64,000 nucleotides of DNA from Deltaproteobacteria bacterium (lineage in GTDB: Bacteria; Myxococcota_A; Polyangia; Polyangiales; Polyangiaceae). The DNA lies in NCBI GenBank assembly GCA_016218915.1, contig JACRCQ010000007.1, positions 1 to 64,000 on the forward strand. The letters run 5' to 3'. Under the pieces are notes generated by a model, which saw only the letters and a list, made by a program, of their open reading frames with translations, made no database searches and was not told the origin of the DNA. Positions 1-7,908 of this stretch are shown here, piece after piece (within the stretch, counting starts at the first letter, position 1; each line of letters opens with the position of its first letter). The translations under genes and the position numbers were made by a program.

Positions 1-69
1 AGCAAGCGAATTGTCCTTAGCACCACCCGTGCCGCATCGCGCCCCGCCGCTTCGGGCTTGTTCAATGTC

Positions 70-130
70 GCACTTCACCGACGCACCCCTCAGCTCGTGG
101 TTGCCCGTGCTGCGGTGGCCGGTGAAGTGC
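70..130. other. Inverted repeat downstream of the first gene
   Basis: An 11-bp perfect inverted repeat (gcacttcaccg and its complement) sits at about 70-80 and 120-130, with a 39-nt spacer. It lies just past the stop codon of the minus-strand glycosyltransferase gene, so it could fold in that transcript's 3' end. There is no T-run after it, so calling it a terminator would be a guess. Confidence 0.35.
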
Positions 131-134
131 TCAC

Positions 135-184
135 CATTCCCCATTCTCATTCCGTGTTCCCGTGTTCCCTGTTGCTAGTTCTCC
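135..184. repeat. Dispersed short repeat at a gene 3' end (copy 1)
   Basis: The stretch contains attccgtgttc, ccctgttgc and ttgctagtt-tcctg and closely resembles 24178-24236. Both copies sit at the stop codon or just downstream of a minus-strand gene. Here the repeat overlaps the last codons, so the C-terminal tail SNREHGNTE of the glycosyltransferase is encoded by the repeat itself. Confidence 0.55.
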
Positions 185-1892
185 TGCCCCCCAGCTCGAA
201 AAGCGCCGCCTCCGCGCATTGCGCCTTGAGCAAATAGTCCTGCCGTACCGCCTCGGCAAAGCCCGGCGTCGCTGCTGCCGCATCGTTCTCCATCACGAAG
301 TAGCGCGCGCCGCGACGCTCGAACTCCCCGAGCGCATCCAGACTCTGCCTCTGCTGGCACGTGTTGAATCCCTTGCGATCCAGCCAGTAGAACGCATAGG
401 AGGCGTTGAAAGCCACGGGCTTGCTCGTCTCGTCGATGCACGGACCGCCAGATGCCACGACCAGCGCGTCCTTCGGAATCAACGGCGAGAACTCTGTGGC
501 GCAGGAGAGCATCTTGGACGGTGGGGTGCCGTTTCGCTCCCGATGCGCGACGTGCGCCTCTTCCAGGAGACACAACGCGAGCAAGGCAACCGCACCAGCG
601 CGCTGCAACCTGCCGCCAACCCCTTGCTTCCCACCTTCCCATGCCGCGGACCTGAGCCATCTCCTGATTCCGGGTGGCATGGGCAAGCCGGAAGGTGATC
701 CACGGTCGTGGACACTCGGGGCTTGCCCGTGGTCCGCCAGCACGGGCAAGCCCTGCGAATTCACGATGCTTCCAATACCTTGGGGCTTGCCCATGGCACC
801 TGCCATGTCTGGCACGTGCCCGTGGACTGCCGCGCCAAACGAGGGGATTGCCCACGCGGCGGACAGGGCTCGACCGACCAGGAGCGCTGCTGGCGGCACC
901 GACGCTATGTGATAATAGAACGCCCACGAATCCGCTGTGGTGCGCGCTGCTGCGAGATAGTACAGCCACGTCGCGCCCAGCCAGACCAGCTCGAACCGGA
1001 ACGGGCGTGCGCTCCGAGCGCACGCGATCCCCAGCACGGCCATCGCTGCGCCGGTCCGCATGAAGACCCAGAGCAGCTCCGTGTGCGGAATGCCGAGCAG
1101 CGAGCTCGGGTGCGCCAGCAGGTCCAGCCCGAGCCAGTGGTATTCGTTGGACAGCCCCAGCGAGTTTCCATACGCCTTCCACAGGTGGTGCGCGTGCAGA
1201 TACCAGGCTGCGGCCGGCAGCAGCGCTCCGGCAGCGAGCAGCCATACCTTCCCCTGCTTCCAGGTCTCCCGGCCGTATCGCTGCAGGATCAGGATCGCGA
1301 ACACGAGCCCGATGTGAATCGCTGTCAGCTTCGCCAGCAGGGCGACAGCCAACGCGACCAGCGCAATCGCGTAGTCCAGATTACGCTGCCCTTCCAGCCA
1401 CCGGTGCAGCGCCAGAACCGCTGCGAGCGTGGCCGCCATCATGAACGGCTCAGGCTGAAGCGCTGAGGATAGCCAGATCGACAAGGGATTCAGCGCGTAG
1501 AACGCGGTCGCAGCCAGGGCCCCCACCCCTGGCAGCACGCGTCGCGCAAGGGCTGCGAAGAGCAGCAACGACAGCACCGACGCTGACAGCGAAAGGATCC
1601 GTCCGATCGCGATGTGCACGCCGAACACGTTGTAGAGACATGCTGTCGTCCAGGGCAGAAACGGGAACTCCATCTCTGCATACCCAGGGCCGTCACCTCG
1701 CCAATCCACGCGGGGATGCAGGGGGTCCATTCCTTCGCGAGAGAAGTTGCGGGCGATCGCTGCGATGTCCGCTTCCCGCCAGTTCTCCGTGGCCAGGCCC
1801 CGCGTGGTGCCGGGAAGCCGCACAGCGATCCCGAGCATCACGGTCGCAGCCAGAAGCAAGATCCCCAGGACCTTGTTCCGTTCAAGATTCAT
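147..1892 (-). CDS. GT-C family membrane glycosyltransferase (ArnT/PMT-like)
   Basis: Integral membrane protein of 581 aa resembling the dolichyl-phosphate-mannose / ArnT group, which moves a sugar from a polyprenyl-phosphate carrier on the outer face of the inner membrane. A first membrane helix at residues 8-26 is followed by a loop with ENWREADIAAIARNF, the acidic first-loop signature of this fold, then about eight hydrophobic segments to residue ~345. The ATG at 1892 has AAGGGGTGGGGA upstream. Residues ~350-415 are not membrane-like: this stretch is encoded by nested palindromes (673-800) inserted in frame before the last helix. The C-terminal soluble part ends within a dispersed repeat. 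Donor and acceptor cannot be told. It is divergent from the methyltransferase at 2043. Confidence 0.8.
   Translation of the reverse strand: MNLERNKVLGILLLAATVMLGIAVRLPGTTRGLATENWREADIAAIARNFSREGMDPLHPRVDWRGDGPGYAEMEFPFLPWTTACLYNVFGVHIAIGRILSLSASVLSLLLFAALARRVLPGVGALAATAFYALNPLSIWLSSALQPEPFMMAATLAAVLALHRWLEGQRNLDYAIALVALAVALLAKLTAIHIGLVFAILILQRYGRETWKQGKVWLLAAGALLPAAAWYLHAHHLWKAYGNSLGLSNEYHWLGLDLLAHPSSLLGIPHTELLWVFMRTGAAMAVLGIACARSARPFRFELVWLGATWLYYLAAARTTADSWAFYYHIASVPPAALLVGRALSAAWAIPSFGAAVHGHVPDMAGAMGKPQGIGSIVNSQGLPVLADHGQAPSVHDRGSPSGLPMPPGIRRWLRSAAWEGGKQGVGGRLQRAGAVALLALCLLEEAHVAHRERNGTPPSKMLSCATEFSPLIPKDALVVASGGPCIDETSKPVAFNASYAFYWLDRKGFNTCQQRQSLDALGEFERRGARYFVMENDAAAATPGFAEAVRQDYLLKAQCAEAALFELGGRRTSNREHGNTE
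673..800. repeat. Nested palindromic insertion inside a coding sequence
   Basis: The inner inverted repeat is gggcttgcccgtg (719-731) against cacgggcaagccc (741-753), 13 bp perfect with a 9-nt loop. The outer pair is 673-689 against 784-800, 17 bp with one mismatch, built around catgggcaagcc. The whole unit is open in the glycosyltransferase frame and encodes a low-complexity Gly/Pro/His/Ser stretch, so it resembles a palindromic element that inserted without breaking the gene. Confidence 0.65.
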
Positions 1893-2042
1893 TCCCCACC
1901 CCTTGCGATCGATTTGGCTTGCGTGCTTTCATGGAGCCTTGTGGCGCGAAGTCGAGGGGGATGGGACGCATTCCATGACCGGCTTGCGCTCAGCAGCGTC
2001 GAGCCCCAGGACCTACCCGTTGCATCAAGGGGAGGAGCGCAC

Positions 2043-2729
2043 ATGGCGGAGCACGACGTTGGCAGCGTTCTTGCGGCAGGCAGGTCGCAGTTCATGGGGA
2101 TCGAGCTTGCTGTCGCACCTGGCGCCCTGGTGCCCCGGGAAGAGACAGAGTTGATCGGGCGAGCCGCGGTCGACGTGCTGGCTGCCCTCGGCAGCCCGAG
2201 CCCACGCGTGGTGGACATGTGCTGTGGTGCCGGAAATCTCGCATGCGCCATTGCCATGCACGTTCCTTCCGCACGTGTATGGGCGAGCGATATCACCGAT
2301 GCCTGCGTGGAGCTCAGCCGACGCAACGTGGCAAGGCTCGGCCTGCAGGATCGGGTGAGCGTGCACCAGGGAGACCTGTTCGCATCGCTTGCGGGGCTCG
2401 AGCTCGAACGAACGATCGACGTGATCGTGTGCAATCCGCCCTACATATCCACGGGCAGGCTTGCGGCGGATCGTGCGGAGCTGCTCGCGAGCGAGCCGAG
2501 GGAAGCGTTCGACGGTGGCCCCTATGGCCTGTCGATCCACCAGCGGGTTGTCAAGGAGGCCAAGCCGTTTCTGCGAGCCGGTGGGTGGCTCATGTTCGAG
2601 TTCGGGCTGGGGCAGGAGCGGCAGATCGAGCTGCTGTTTGCGCGGTCCCGCTCCTACTCGGGCTTTGAGCTGAGAGCAGACCCGGCGTCGCGTCCTCGCG
2701 TGGCCCTGGCGCGCATGCAACCTGCTTGA
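2043..2729 (+). CDS. PrmC/HemK-like N5-glutamine methyltransferase
   Basis: Class I SAM-dependent methyltransferase of 228 aa. The SAM-binding motif I reads VVDMCCGAGNLACAIA (about residue 58) and the catalytic loop is NPPY (about residue 138), the signature of enzymes that methylate a glutamine or an adenine amino group. It is shorter than housekeeping PrmC (about 280 aa) because it lacks most of the N-terminal helical substrate domain, so it may modify a different protein or a small molecule. The ORF track extends upstream to 1614, but the ATG at 2043 has a strong GGGGAGGAG site and the upstream part lies opposite another gene. It is divergent from the GT-C gene and convergent with the methyltransferase ending at 2746. 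Confidence 0.8.
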   Translation: MAEHDVGSVLAAGRSQFMGIELAVAPGALVPREETELIGRAAVDVLAALGSPSPRVVDMCCGAGNLACAIAMHVPSARVWASDITDACVELSRRNVARLGLQDRVSVHQGDLFASLAGLELERTIDVIVCNPPYISTGRLAADRAELLASEPREAFDGGPYGLSIHQRVVKEAKPFLRAGGWLMFEFGLGQERQIELLFARSRSYSGFELRADPASRPRVALARMQPA

Positions 2730-2745
2730 AAGCGGGGCTGGCGCC

Positions 2746-3612
2746 CTACTCCTTGCGATACACCGCCCAGAAGAGGTCTTCAGAGGGGTACGGCAGAGCA
2801 AGGCTGTCCGGCAGCGCATTCGCGAACCAGGGGAGCGCGCCCAGCTTGTGGCGCAAGAGCGACTTCGCGTGCCCGGCTCCTAGCCACTTGTGGGGTGTGC
2901 CGGTGGCGAGCTGCCGATAGCCCAGACTCCCCAGCGTCTCGCCGAGCAGCCGCGGCGTCCACCAGTGCAACACGCTGGGCGGGCTGTACTCGTGCCACGC
3001 CCGCCCCAGGAGGCGCGCTGTCATGCTGCTGCAATCCCAAGTCTCCACAAGCCACAGTCCGCCCGGCAAGGTCATGGCGTCGGCGCGTCGAAACGCCGCC
3101 AGCGGGTCGCGGAAGTGGGCCACCACCTGCACGAAGCTCACCAGATCGAACATGCCCATGATTGCCGAGGACTCGAGAGTCCCTGTACGCACATCGAGCC
3201 CCAGCACTTCGCGGCCGTGAGCAGCCATGGCAGCGTTTGGCTCGACGCCGACGCCTTCCCATCCCTCGTTCGCAAAGCCTTTCAGGATGAACCCTGCGGC
3301 TGCGCCGACGTCAAGCACGCGGCCTGGCCCGTGCGCATGCGGGGCGACGATGCGAGCACACCGCTCGCCGTGGCGAATGAGCAACTCAGCTTCGCCCAGA
3401 TAGTCGGGATAGCCCGCACCGCCTCCGCTGAAGTAGGCGTCTCCATACACCGCCGCCACGTGGTCCTTCCGGGTGCGTTGCCCGGCATACCGGTGCCCGC
3501 AACGCAGGCAGTCGCACACGGGGTAGCCATCGGTCACGAACCGCACCCTGGGCGAGCTGCCGCACAGCGGACAAGCTGCCGGGCTCGACCCTGGAGCCGT
3601 TTGCGTTGTCAA
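2746..3612 (-). CDS. SAM-dependent methyltransferase with N-terminal zinc ribbon
   Basis: A 288-aa protein starting at TTG (3612), which overlaps the TGA of the upstream gene as TTGA and implies translational coupling. Residues ~14-40 carry CPLCGSS and a second CxxC pair followed by GHRYAG, a zinc-ribbon fold often found ahead of sugar- or lipid-modifying methyltransferases. The Rossmann core follows with VLDVGAAAGFILKGF and an acidic second strand. The C-terminal region (GTPHKWLGAGHAK and onward) matches the general layout of Methyltransf_23-type enzymes. It is the last gene of a three-gene minus-strand unit with another methyltransferase and a 52-aa membrane peptide. The substrate is unknown. 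The ORF-track start at 3852 would overlap the upstream gene by over 200 bp and is unlikely. Confidence 0.75.
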   Translation of the reverse strand: MTTQTAPGSSPAACPLCGSSPRVRFVTDGYPVCDCLRCGHRYAGQRTRKDHVAAVYGDAYFSGGGAGYPDYLGEAELLIRHGERCARIVAPHAHGPGRVLDVGAAAGFILKGFANEGWEGVGVEPNAAMAAHGREVLGLDVRTGTLESSAIMGMFDLVSFVQVVAHFRDPLAAFRRADAMTLPGGLWLVETWDCSSMTARLLGRAWHEYSPPSVLHWWTPRLLGETLGSLGYRQLATGTPHKWLGAGHAKSLLRHKLGALPWFANALPDSLALPYPSEDLFWAVYRKE

Positions 3613-4256
3613 CAGGGTCCCTGAGCGCGGAGCCGCAGCGCGCGATAGAGAGGCAGAGCACCTGAGGGCCAGTACGCTGTGCCGTCGCTGGTGAAGTGAT
3701 GCAGCAGCGCTGGGATGACCGCCTGACGCCGTCCCTCGAAGTCGCCCTCTGCATCGCGGCCGGTCAAAAGACGGAGCCCGACGTCCGCCACCTGGGAGGA
3801 GCTCGGGGTCACGACCAGCATCATGCCACCGGGCGCCAGCACACGAGCGCACTCCCTGGAAGCTGCTGCCACGTCAGGAACGAACTCCAGAGCGCTGATG
3901 GCGACAACGAGGTCGAACCATCGGTCTTCGTAGGGAAGTGCCTCTGCACTGCCTTGGACCAGGCTGGCCGGGCTGGACACGCCGCCCTTGACCAGAGATC
4001 GCTGCACTTCGTTCATGCAGTCGTGGATGTCGATGCCGAATACCTCCCGGGCGTGGCGCGTGAGCTCTGGGATGAAGATTCCGCTGCCGTAGCCAATCTC
4101 GAGCAGGCGCCCCACGGGCCCTTGCGGAAAAAGGGAGAGGGCGAGGGAATAGCGTTGGCGGATGATCCAGCCGAGGACCCAACGGCTGTTCCAGTCGGCG
4201 AAGTCCACTGGACCCGTCTTGACCAGCAGATCGTGAGGCAGCAGGAGGCCGTCCAT
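3609..4256 (-). CDS. Class I SAM-dependent methyltransferase
   Basis: A 215-aa methyltransferase of the Methyltransf_11 type. Motif I is LLEIGYGSGIFIPEL (about residue 50), with FGIDIH as the acidic ribose-binding strand and RVLAPGGMMLVVTP as the late strand typical of the family. The start is ATG 4256, 11 nt after the stop of the 52-aa membrane peptide gene and preceded by AGGGG. Its TGA overlaps the TTG of the next methyltransferase. Two methyltransferases in one coupled unit suggest sequential modification of one product, but nothing in the sequence names it. Confidence 0.75.
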   Translation of the reverse strand: MDGLLLPHDLLVKTGPVDFADWNSRWVLGWIIRQRYSLALSLFPQGPVGRLLEIGYGSGIFIPELTRHAREVFGIDIHDCMNEVQRSLVKGGVSSPASLVQGSAEALPYEDRWFDLVVAISALEFVPDVAAASRECARVLAPGGMMLVVTPSSSQVADVGLRLLTGRDAEGDFEGRRQAVIPALLHHFTSDGTAYWPSGALPLYRALRLRAQGPC

Positions 4257-4267
4257 GCAAACCCCTG

Positions 4268-4426
4268 TCACACGTGCATGGGGAAGTTGCCGGTGAAGTA
4301 GAGAATGGCCGCCAGAAGAAGTATCGCGCCTGCGGGCGTCATTCCGGCCCAGCCGTAGCGCTGGTATCCCCATCCTCCACCGCCGACCGCGAGCAGAGCC
4401 AACAGCAGAATGAGCAGCATCAACAT
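4268..4426 (-). CDS. Small hydrophobic membrane peptide (DUF3309-like), 52 aa
   Basis: This gene is too short for the ORF track. ATG 4426 is preceded by GGAG five bases upstream and opens a 52-codon frame ending in TGA at 4268-4270. The product begins MLMLLILLLALLAV, then GGGWGYQRYGW, then a second hydrophobic stretch AGAILLLAAILY. Two short helices joined by a Gly/Trp/Tyr turn recall the small DUF3309 family, whose function is unknown. It is the first gene of the unit leading into the two methyltransferases, with an 11-nt gap. Confidence 0.6.
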   Translation of the reverse strand: MLMLLILLLALLAVGGGGWGYQRYGWAGMTPAGAILLLAAILYFTGNFPMHV

Positions 4427-4481
4427 TTCGTCTCCACGGCGCCTGTGTGCGCTCTCGATTTCTTCCTGGCATGCGTTCGGG

Positions 4482-4501
4482 ACCCCCGCCCGGGCGGGGG
4501 T
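4482..4501. other. 20-bp perfect palindrome
   Basis: acccccgcccgggcgggggt is its own reverse complement. It lies about 55 nt upstream of the start of the small membrane peptide gene and downstream of the REC-GGDEF gene, in a roughly 350-bp stretch (4427-4775) without a convincing gene. It could be an operator for the operon or the base of a terminator hairpin; neither can be decided from one copy. Confidence 0.4.
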
Positions 4502-4775
4502 GCCCTACGTCACTGCTTGATCTCCAGCAGGTTTCGAGCCACTGGGCACGGCCGAGCCATTCCAGCCACTTGCAGCCAGGCGAGCAGTCCTGCTCCCTCA
4601 AGATGGAGTGCAGCGTCGCTCAATACGATGGAGGGCGCAGGCAGATGCGCCGATGGAGCAGAAAGGCGACGAAGCGCCGCGCATGCGTTCATCCCATCGA
4701 GCTCTGATAAGAGACGCGGCGATGCCGCGTCGAACGCAGGCGCGCCAGTGGCGCGCCGACTACAGTGGCTCCGTC

Positions 4776-4827
4776 CCTGTAGCCTGTAGCCTGTAGCCTG
4801 TAGCCTGTAGCCTGTAGCCTGTAGCCT
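4776..4827. repeat. Heptamer tandem repeat (CCTGTAG)7
   Basis: Seven perfect copies of CCTGTAG plus a partial eighth end exactly at the stop codon of the minus-strand REC-GGDEF gene, whose TAG is supplied by the repeat edge. Copy number of such a perfect heptamer is expected to vary by slippage. Confidence 0.9.
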
Positions 4828-5734
4828 ACGTCCCAGTGACTGCGCGGTTGCGCCCGAGATCCTTGGCCGCGTACAGGGCACCGTCAGCGGAGCGAAGGAG
4901 CTTCTCGCAAGTGAGCCCGGAGCCCGGCTTGAACGTGCTCACCCCGAAGCTGAGGGTGACGTAGACGGCGGGTTGGTCGTTGACCAGGATCCCCATCCCG
5001 ACTTCGGCGCGAAGCCGCTCGACCATGCGCTGCGCTTCGCGCGAATCGCAGCCAGGCAGCACGACGAGGAACTCCTCGCCGCCGTAGCGGCCCACCATGT
5101 CGTAGGGGCGCACGCGCGCGGACATCCGTCGCGCCACCTCGGACAGCACGACGTCACCGACCTGATGGCCGAGCCGGTCATTGACCGACTTGAAATAGTC
5201 GACATCGGCCATGGCGATCGAGAACGGCCTCTTCTCCCGCTCGCCTCGCTCCAGCTCCCGCGCCATGGCTTCGAGGATCGAGCCCCGGTTCCACACGCCT
5301 GTGAGCGAGTCGTGGGTGGCTTGCGCGCGCAGCTCTTCGCGCGCTGCCACGAGCTGCTCCTGAAGCTCAACGATGCGCCGTCCAGCCCGCAGACGCACGC
5401 GCAGCTCCTCTGGATCGAAAGGCTTGGCGAGGAAGTCGTCCGCTCCGGCCTCCATCGCCTGGATCAGGTCCTCGTGGTGTGAGCGTGCGGTCAAGAGCAG
5501 CAGGTAGGTGTACGGGTCGCGGGGGGGATCGCGCAGTCCCCGGATGATGTTGAGCCCATCTCTGCCCGGCATCATCCAATCCAGGACTGCCATCCTGGGA
5601 GGTTCACTTCCCTGCAGGACGCTCCAGGCTTCGTCTCCGTCCCGCGCCGATATCACCTCGTATCCCCACTCCACCAGCGCATGTTCCAGAATGAGCGAAG
5701 ACAACGGCTCGTCGTCGGCTATCAAGACTCTCAC
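4826..5734 (-). CDS. Response regulator diguanylate cyclase (REC-GGDEF, PleD-like)
   Basis: A 302-aa cytoplasmic response regulator. An N-terminal receiver domain (residues 1-120) has the acidic pair ADDE, the phospho-acceptor in VLDWMMPG (about D53) and the conserved lysine in KPFD. A helical linker leads to a GGDEF domain (residues ~140-300) with the active-site motif GGEEF, so it should make cyclic-di-GMP. Five residues ahead of that motif lies RPYD, which fits the RxxD product-inhibition site. Phosphorylation of the receiver should drive dimerisation and activity. No kinase is adjacent; its receiver is very like the stand-alone receiver at 14998. A heptamer repeat abuts the stop, and the roughly 140-bp element at 5845-5983 lies in its leader region. 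Confidence 0.92.
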   Translation of the reverse strand: MRVLIADDEPLSSLILEHALVEWGYEVISARDGDEAWSVLQGSEPPRMAVLDWMMPGRDGLNIIRGLRDPPRDPYTYLLLLTARSHHEDLIQAMEAGADDFLAKPFDPEELRVRLRAGRRIVELQEQLVAAREELRAQATHDSLTGVWNRGSILEAMARELERGEREKRPFSIAMADVDYFKSVNDRLGHQVGDVVLSEVARRMSARVRPYDMVGRYGGEEFLVVLPGCDSREAQRMVERLRAEVGMGILVNDQPAVYVTLSFGVSTFKPGSGLTCEKLLRSADGALYAAKDLGRNRAVTGT

Positions 5735-6155
5735 GTTCGCGCCTTTCCAGGACCGGGCGCAACCCTTGCCGCAAGACGGAGCCCGAAAGCGATTGCGGAA
5801 TTGTCGTGGCCTGCTGCGTGAGCGTTCCTGGCATCAGTCATGGGTTCCTCGCACTTCGAGCCTGGTCCATCGCAGGTTTCGGGCCACGCGTGATGGCGAG
5901 CAAGTCCGTGCACTTGCAAAGCAGGGCGCTGCACCCAGAGGTGCTTCCCATCAAGATGGTGTCCCTTCACCTTCAATTCGAGGGTGGAGGATGCACGGTT
6001 TGCAGCGACGGAAGCGGTCCCCCAGCTGAACGTTATTCCCGAGCAACGCTGGGAGGGGAAGGACGACTGCGAGCACAATGGCGCGGCGCAGCGACTACAG
6101 ATGATTACCTTGTATCTTGACTCGAGCGACGAGACACCCACGGGAGGGGAGCACC
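5735..6155. other. Intergenic region between divergent genes
   Basis: This is a 421-bp gap between the REC-GGDEF gene (minus) and the hypothetical gene at 6156 (plus). Its main content is the shared element at 5845-5983. Open frames here are short and lack good codon statistics, so no gene is called. Promoters for both flanking genes must lie here, but no convincing -35/-10 pair was seen. Confidence 0.5.
5845..5983. repeat. Shared ~140-bp intergenic element, copy A
   Basis: The stretch aligns over its whole length with 14733-14872. Shared blocks include ttcctcgc, caggtttcgggccac, caagtccgtg, cccagag, catcaag and ttcaattcgagg; identity is roughly 70% by eye. In both places the element lies upstream of a minus-strand two-component gene (here REC-GGDEF). 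It could be a leader, a promoter region kept after duplication, or a mobile repeat. Confidence 0.6.
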
Positions 6156-6623
6156 ATGACGACCCTGACGGTAAAGCGAGAATATGCACGCATCTACGGC
6201 GGTGAGCGGTTCAGCGGCAGGCTCGCGGCCAAGCCGGGGCTGCATCACGGCGCGTGGATCTGCCATTTGCTCATCAAGACGGATCAGCCAGCCGTGCTCT
6301 TTCGGCTCGGCCATCTGGAGCAGCTCGTGGAAGGCAGCGTGGACCTCCTGGATGAAGCTCGCAGAGCCGGTTGGAGTACGGCCCTGGCTTCGGACACGCG
6401 GCGGGTGACCCAGTGGACTGCCCGCGAGCGCGCCAGGCTTCTGGCCGAGCTTGCAGGCCATGTGCGTCTCGGTCAGGGACTTGCCGACCATCCGGGCGAA
6501 GCAGAGTGGCGCGCGCTGCAGGACAATCTCGGTACCCCGCCCGATGCCCTGGAGCGGGCACTGTTCGAGGCTGAGTTCCGCAAAGCGATTCAGGAGCCAA
6601 GCCAGCCAGACCCGCTGCCGTAG
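6156..6623 (+). CDS. Hypothetical protein, 155 aa
   Basis: No family recognised. The start is ATG 6156 after GGGAGGGGAG; the ORF-track start at 6117 has no ribosome site. The product is soluble, without signal peptide or membrane segment. The first part is beta-rich (VKREYARIYGGERF) and the second part is helical and charged (TARERARLLAELAGHVRLG, then ALERALFEAEFRKAI). The high G+C at third positions supports a real gene. It is followed after about 130 bp by uridine kinase; a shared transcript is possible but not shown. Confidence 0.6.
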   Translation: MTTLTVKREYARIYGGERFSGRLAAKPGLHHGAWICHLLIKTDQPAVLFRLGHLEQLVEGSVDLLDEARRAGWSTALASDTRRVTQWTARERARLLAELAGHVRLGQGLADHPGEAEWRALQDNLGTPPDALERALFEAEFRKAIQEPSQPDPLP

Positions 6624-6751
6624 GGCTCTTCGGTGTGCTCCGCGTCTGCGGCCCATGGGCTTGCCCGCCTGTCGTCTCCAGGCATGGGTCCGCGAACGAT
6701 CACGGCATCGATCGTGCACGTCGCATGCGACGAACACCGGAGATCGTCACC

Positions 6752-7417
6752 GTGACCCAAGCAGCTTCATCCGCCTCTTCCGACCATCCCCCCCGAACGC
6801 TGTTCGTCGGCGTGGCAGGTGGCACGGGCTCGGGCAAGACGACCATGGCCCATGCGCTGCTGGCTGGACTGCCGTCTTCGCGATGCACGCACGTCCAGTA
6901 CGACAGCTACTACCGTGACCATCCGGAGCTCGACGAAGAGGCTCGAGACGCACTCAACTTCGATCACCCCTCTGCGCTCGAAACCGAGCTGATGGTCAAG
7001 CACCTGGACCAGCTGCGTGCAGGAAAGCCCGTGGACATTCCTGTCTACGACTTCGCTTCTCACCGGCGCAAGACCGAGACCGTCCGCCTGCACCCCTCAC
7101 CGGTGATCGTCGTGGAGGGAATTCTGGTGCTCGCAGAGCCGAGCATCCGGGAGCGCCTCGACGTCAAGCTTTTCGTGGAAGCCGCCGCGGACATCCGCCT
7201 CATGCGTCGAATCAGCCGCGACATGGAGGTCCGTGGACGGACTTTCGCCCAGGTCCGCGCTCAGTACTTCGAGAGTGTGCGCCCTATGCACCTTGCCTTC
7301 GTCGAGCCATCCAAGGCGTTCGCCGACGTGATCATCCCGGAAGGCGGCGAAAACCGGGTGGCTGTCGACATGATTCTGTCCAAGGTTCAGCATTGGCTTC
7401 AACGTCTCGGCGTCTGA
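6752..7417 (+). CDS. udk: Uridine kinase
   Basis: Phosphorylates uridine (and usually cytidine) to the monophosphate in pyrimidine salvage. The protein is 221 aa from a GTG at 6752 preceded by GGAG, close to the usual length of about 210. The P-loop is GGTGSGKT (about residues 25-32). Further family signatures follow: YDSYYRD (substrate-binding region), NFDHPSALE, PVYDFASHRR, VVEGILVL and the lid-like RRISRDMEVRGRT. The last 86 bp overlap the 3' end of the convergent gene at 7332. The ATG at 6725 is an alternative start but lacks a ribosome site. Confidence 0.92.
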   Translation: MTQAASSASSDHPPRTLFVGVAGGTGSGKTTMAHALLAGLPSSRCTHVQYDSYYRDHPELDEEARDALNFDHPSALETELMVKHLDQLRAGKPVDIPVYDFASHRRKTETVRLHPSPVIVVEGILVLAEPSIRERLDVKLFVEAAADIRLMRRISRDMEVRGRTFAQVRAQYFESVRPMHLAFVEPSKAFADVIIPEGGENRVAVDMILSKVQHWLQRLGV

Positions 7418-7760
7418 CCCCCAAGCCGACATTGTCTTTCAGATCATTCACCAGGAGTATCGTGTCACGCACGAGCCTGGTGGACATCCAGAGCATCTCG
7501 GCGTGGCACACGGATTCGCAGGCGGATTCGAGCTGCTCAGCGGCTTTCAACGATGCGGATGCGCCCAGCATCGACACCGTGCCCAGCAGCGTCTGGCAGC
7601 CAACCGTCACGCCTTGCGCGTCGTTGCGTTGCGCTGCGCTCACGATCCTCGAGATCCACACGGCGCAATCGATGAGCAGGAAGTCCCGGGTGCGGTCGCT
7701 TGCAGTCAGCTCCTGCTGGGGATCGAAGTCAGGCTGCAGTCGCTGAGAGGTTGCTGCCAT
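7332..7760 (-). CDS. Hpt-like protein lacking the phospho-histidine
   Basis: A 142-aa protein with an all-helical middle. CQTLLGTVSMLGASASLKAA matches the pattern of a histidine phosphotransfer helix (normally HxLKGxxxxLGA followed by a helix with LE), but the histidine position holds glutamine. If this reading is right the domain cannot carry a phosphate and would act as a docking or inhibitory partner. The C-terminal ~30 residues overlap the end of udk on the other strand and look less conserved. It is followed on the same strand, upstream in transcription, by the PAS protein gene at 7909-8478 with a 148-bp gap. The Hpt assignment is tentative. Confidence 0.5.
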   Translation of the reverse strand: MAATSQRLQPDFDPQQELTASDRTRDFLLIDCAVWISRIVSAAQRNDAQGVTVGCQTLLGTVSMLGASASLKAAEQLESACESVCHAEMLWMSTRLVRDTILLVNDLKDNVGLGVRRRDVEANAEPWTESCRQPPGFRRLPG

Positions 7761-7908
7761 GCGGGCCTCCGGCCAAGGGACTAGCCATACAAGATGCGCG
7801 CCACCTGAGGCGTCCCCCCATTTCGGGTGGTGAGTCAGGCTCGCCGTCGCTTGGGGGTTGCACTTGCAGTGCAGAAGCCCTTCGTGTGCGTCGAGAAGCG
7901 AGGGGGGC

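Noticed and set aside
5845-5983. Shared element considered as a cyclic-di-GMP riboswitch
   Set aside because: The GEMM-I core sequences could not be found on either strand, and only general similarity between the two copies is seen.
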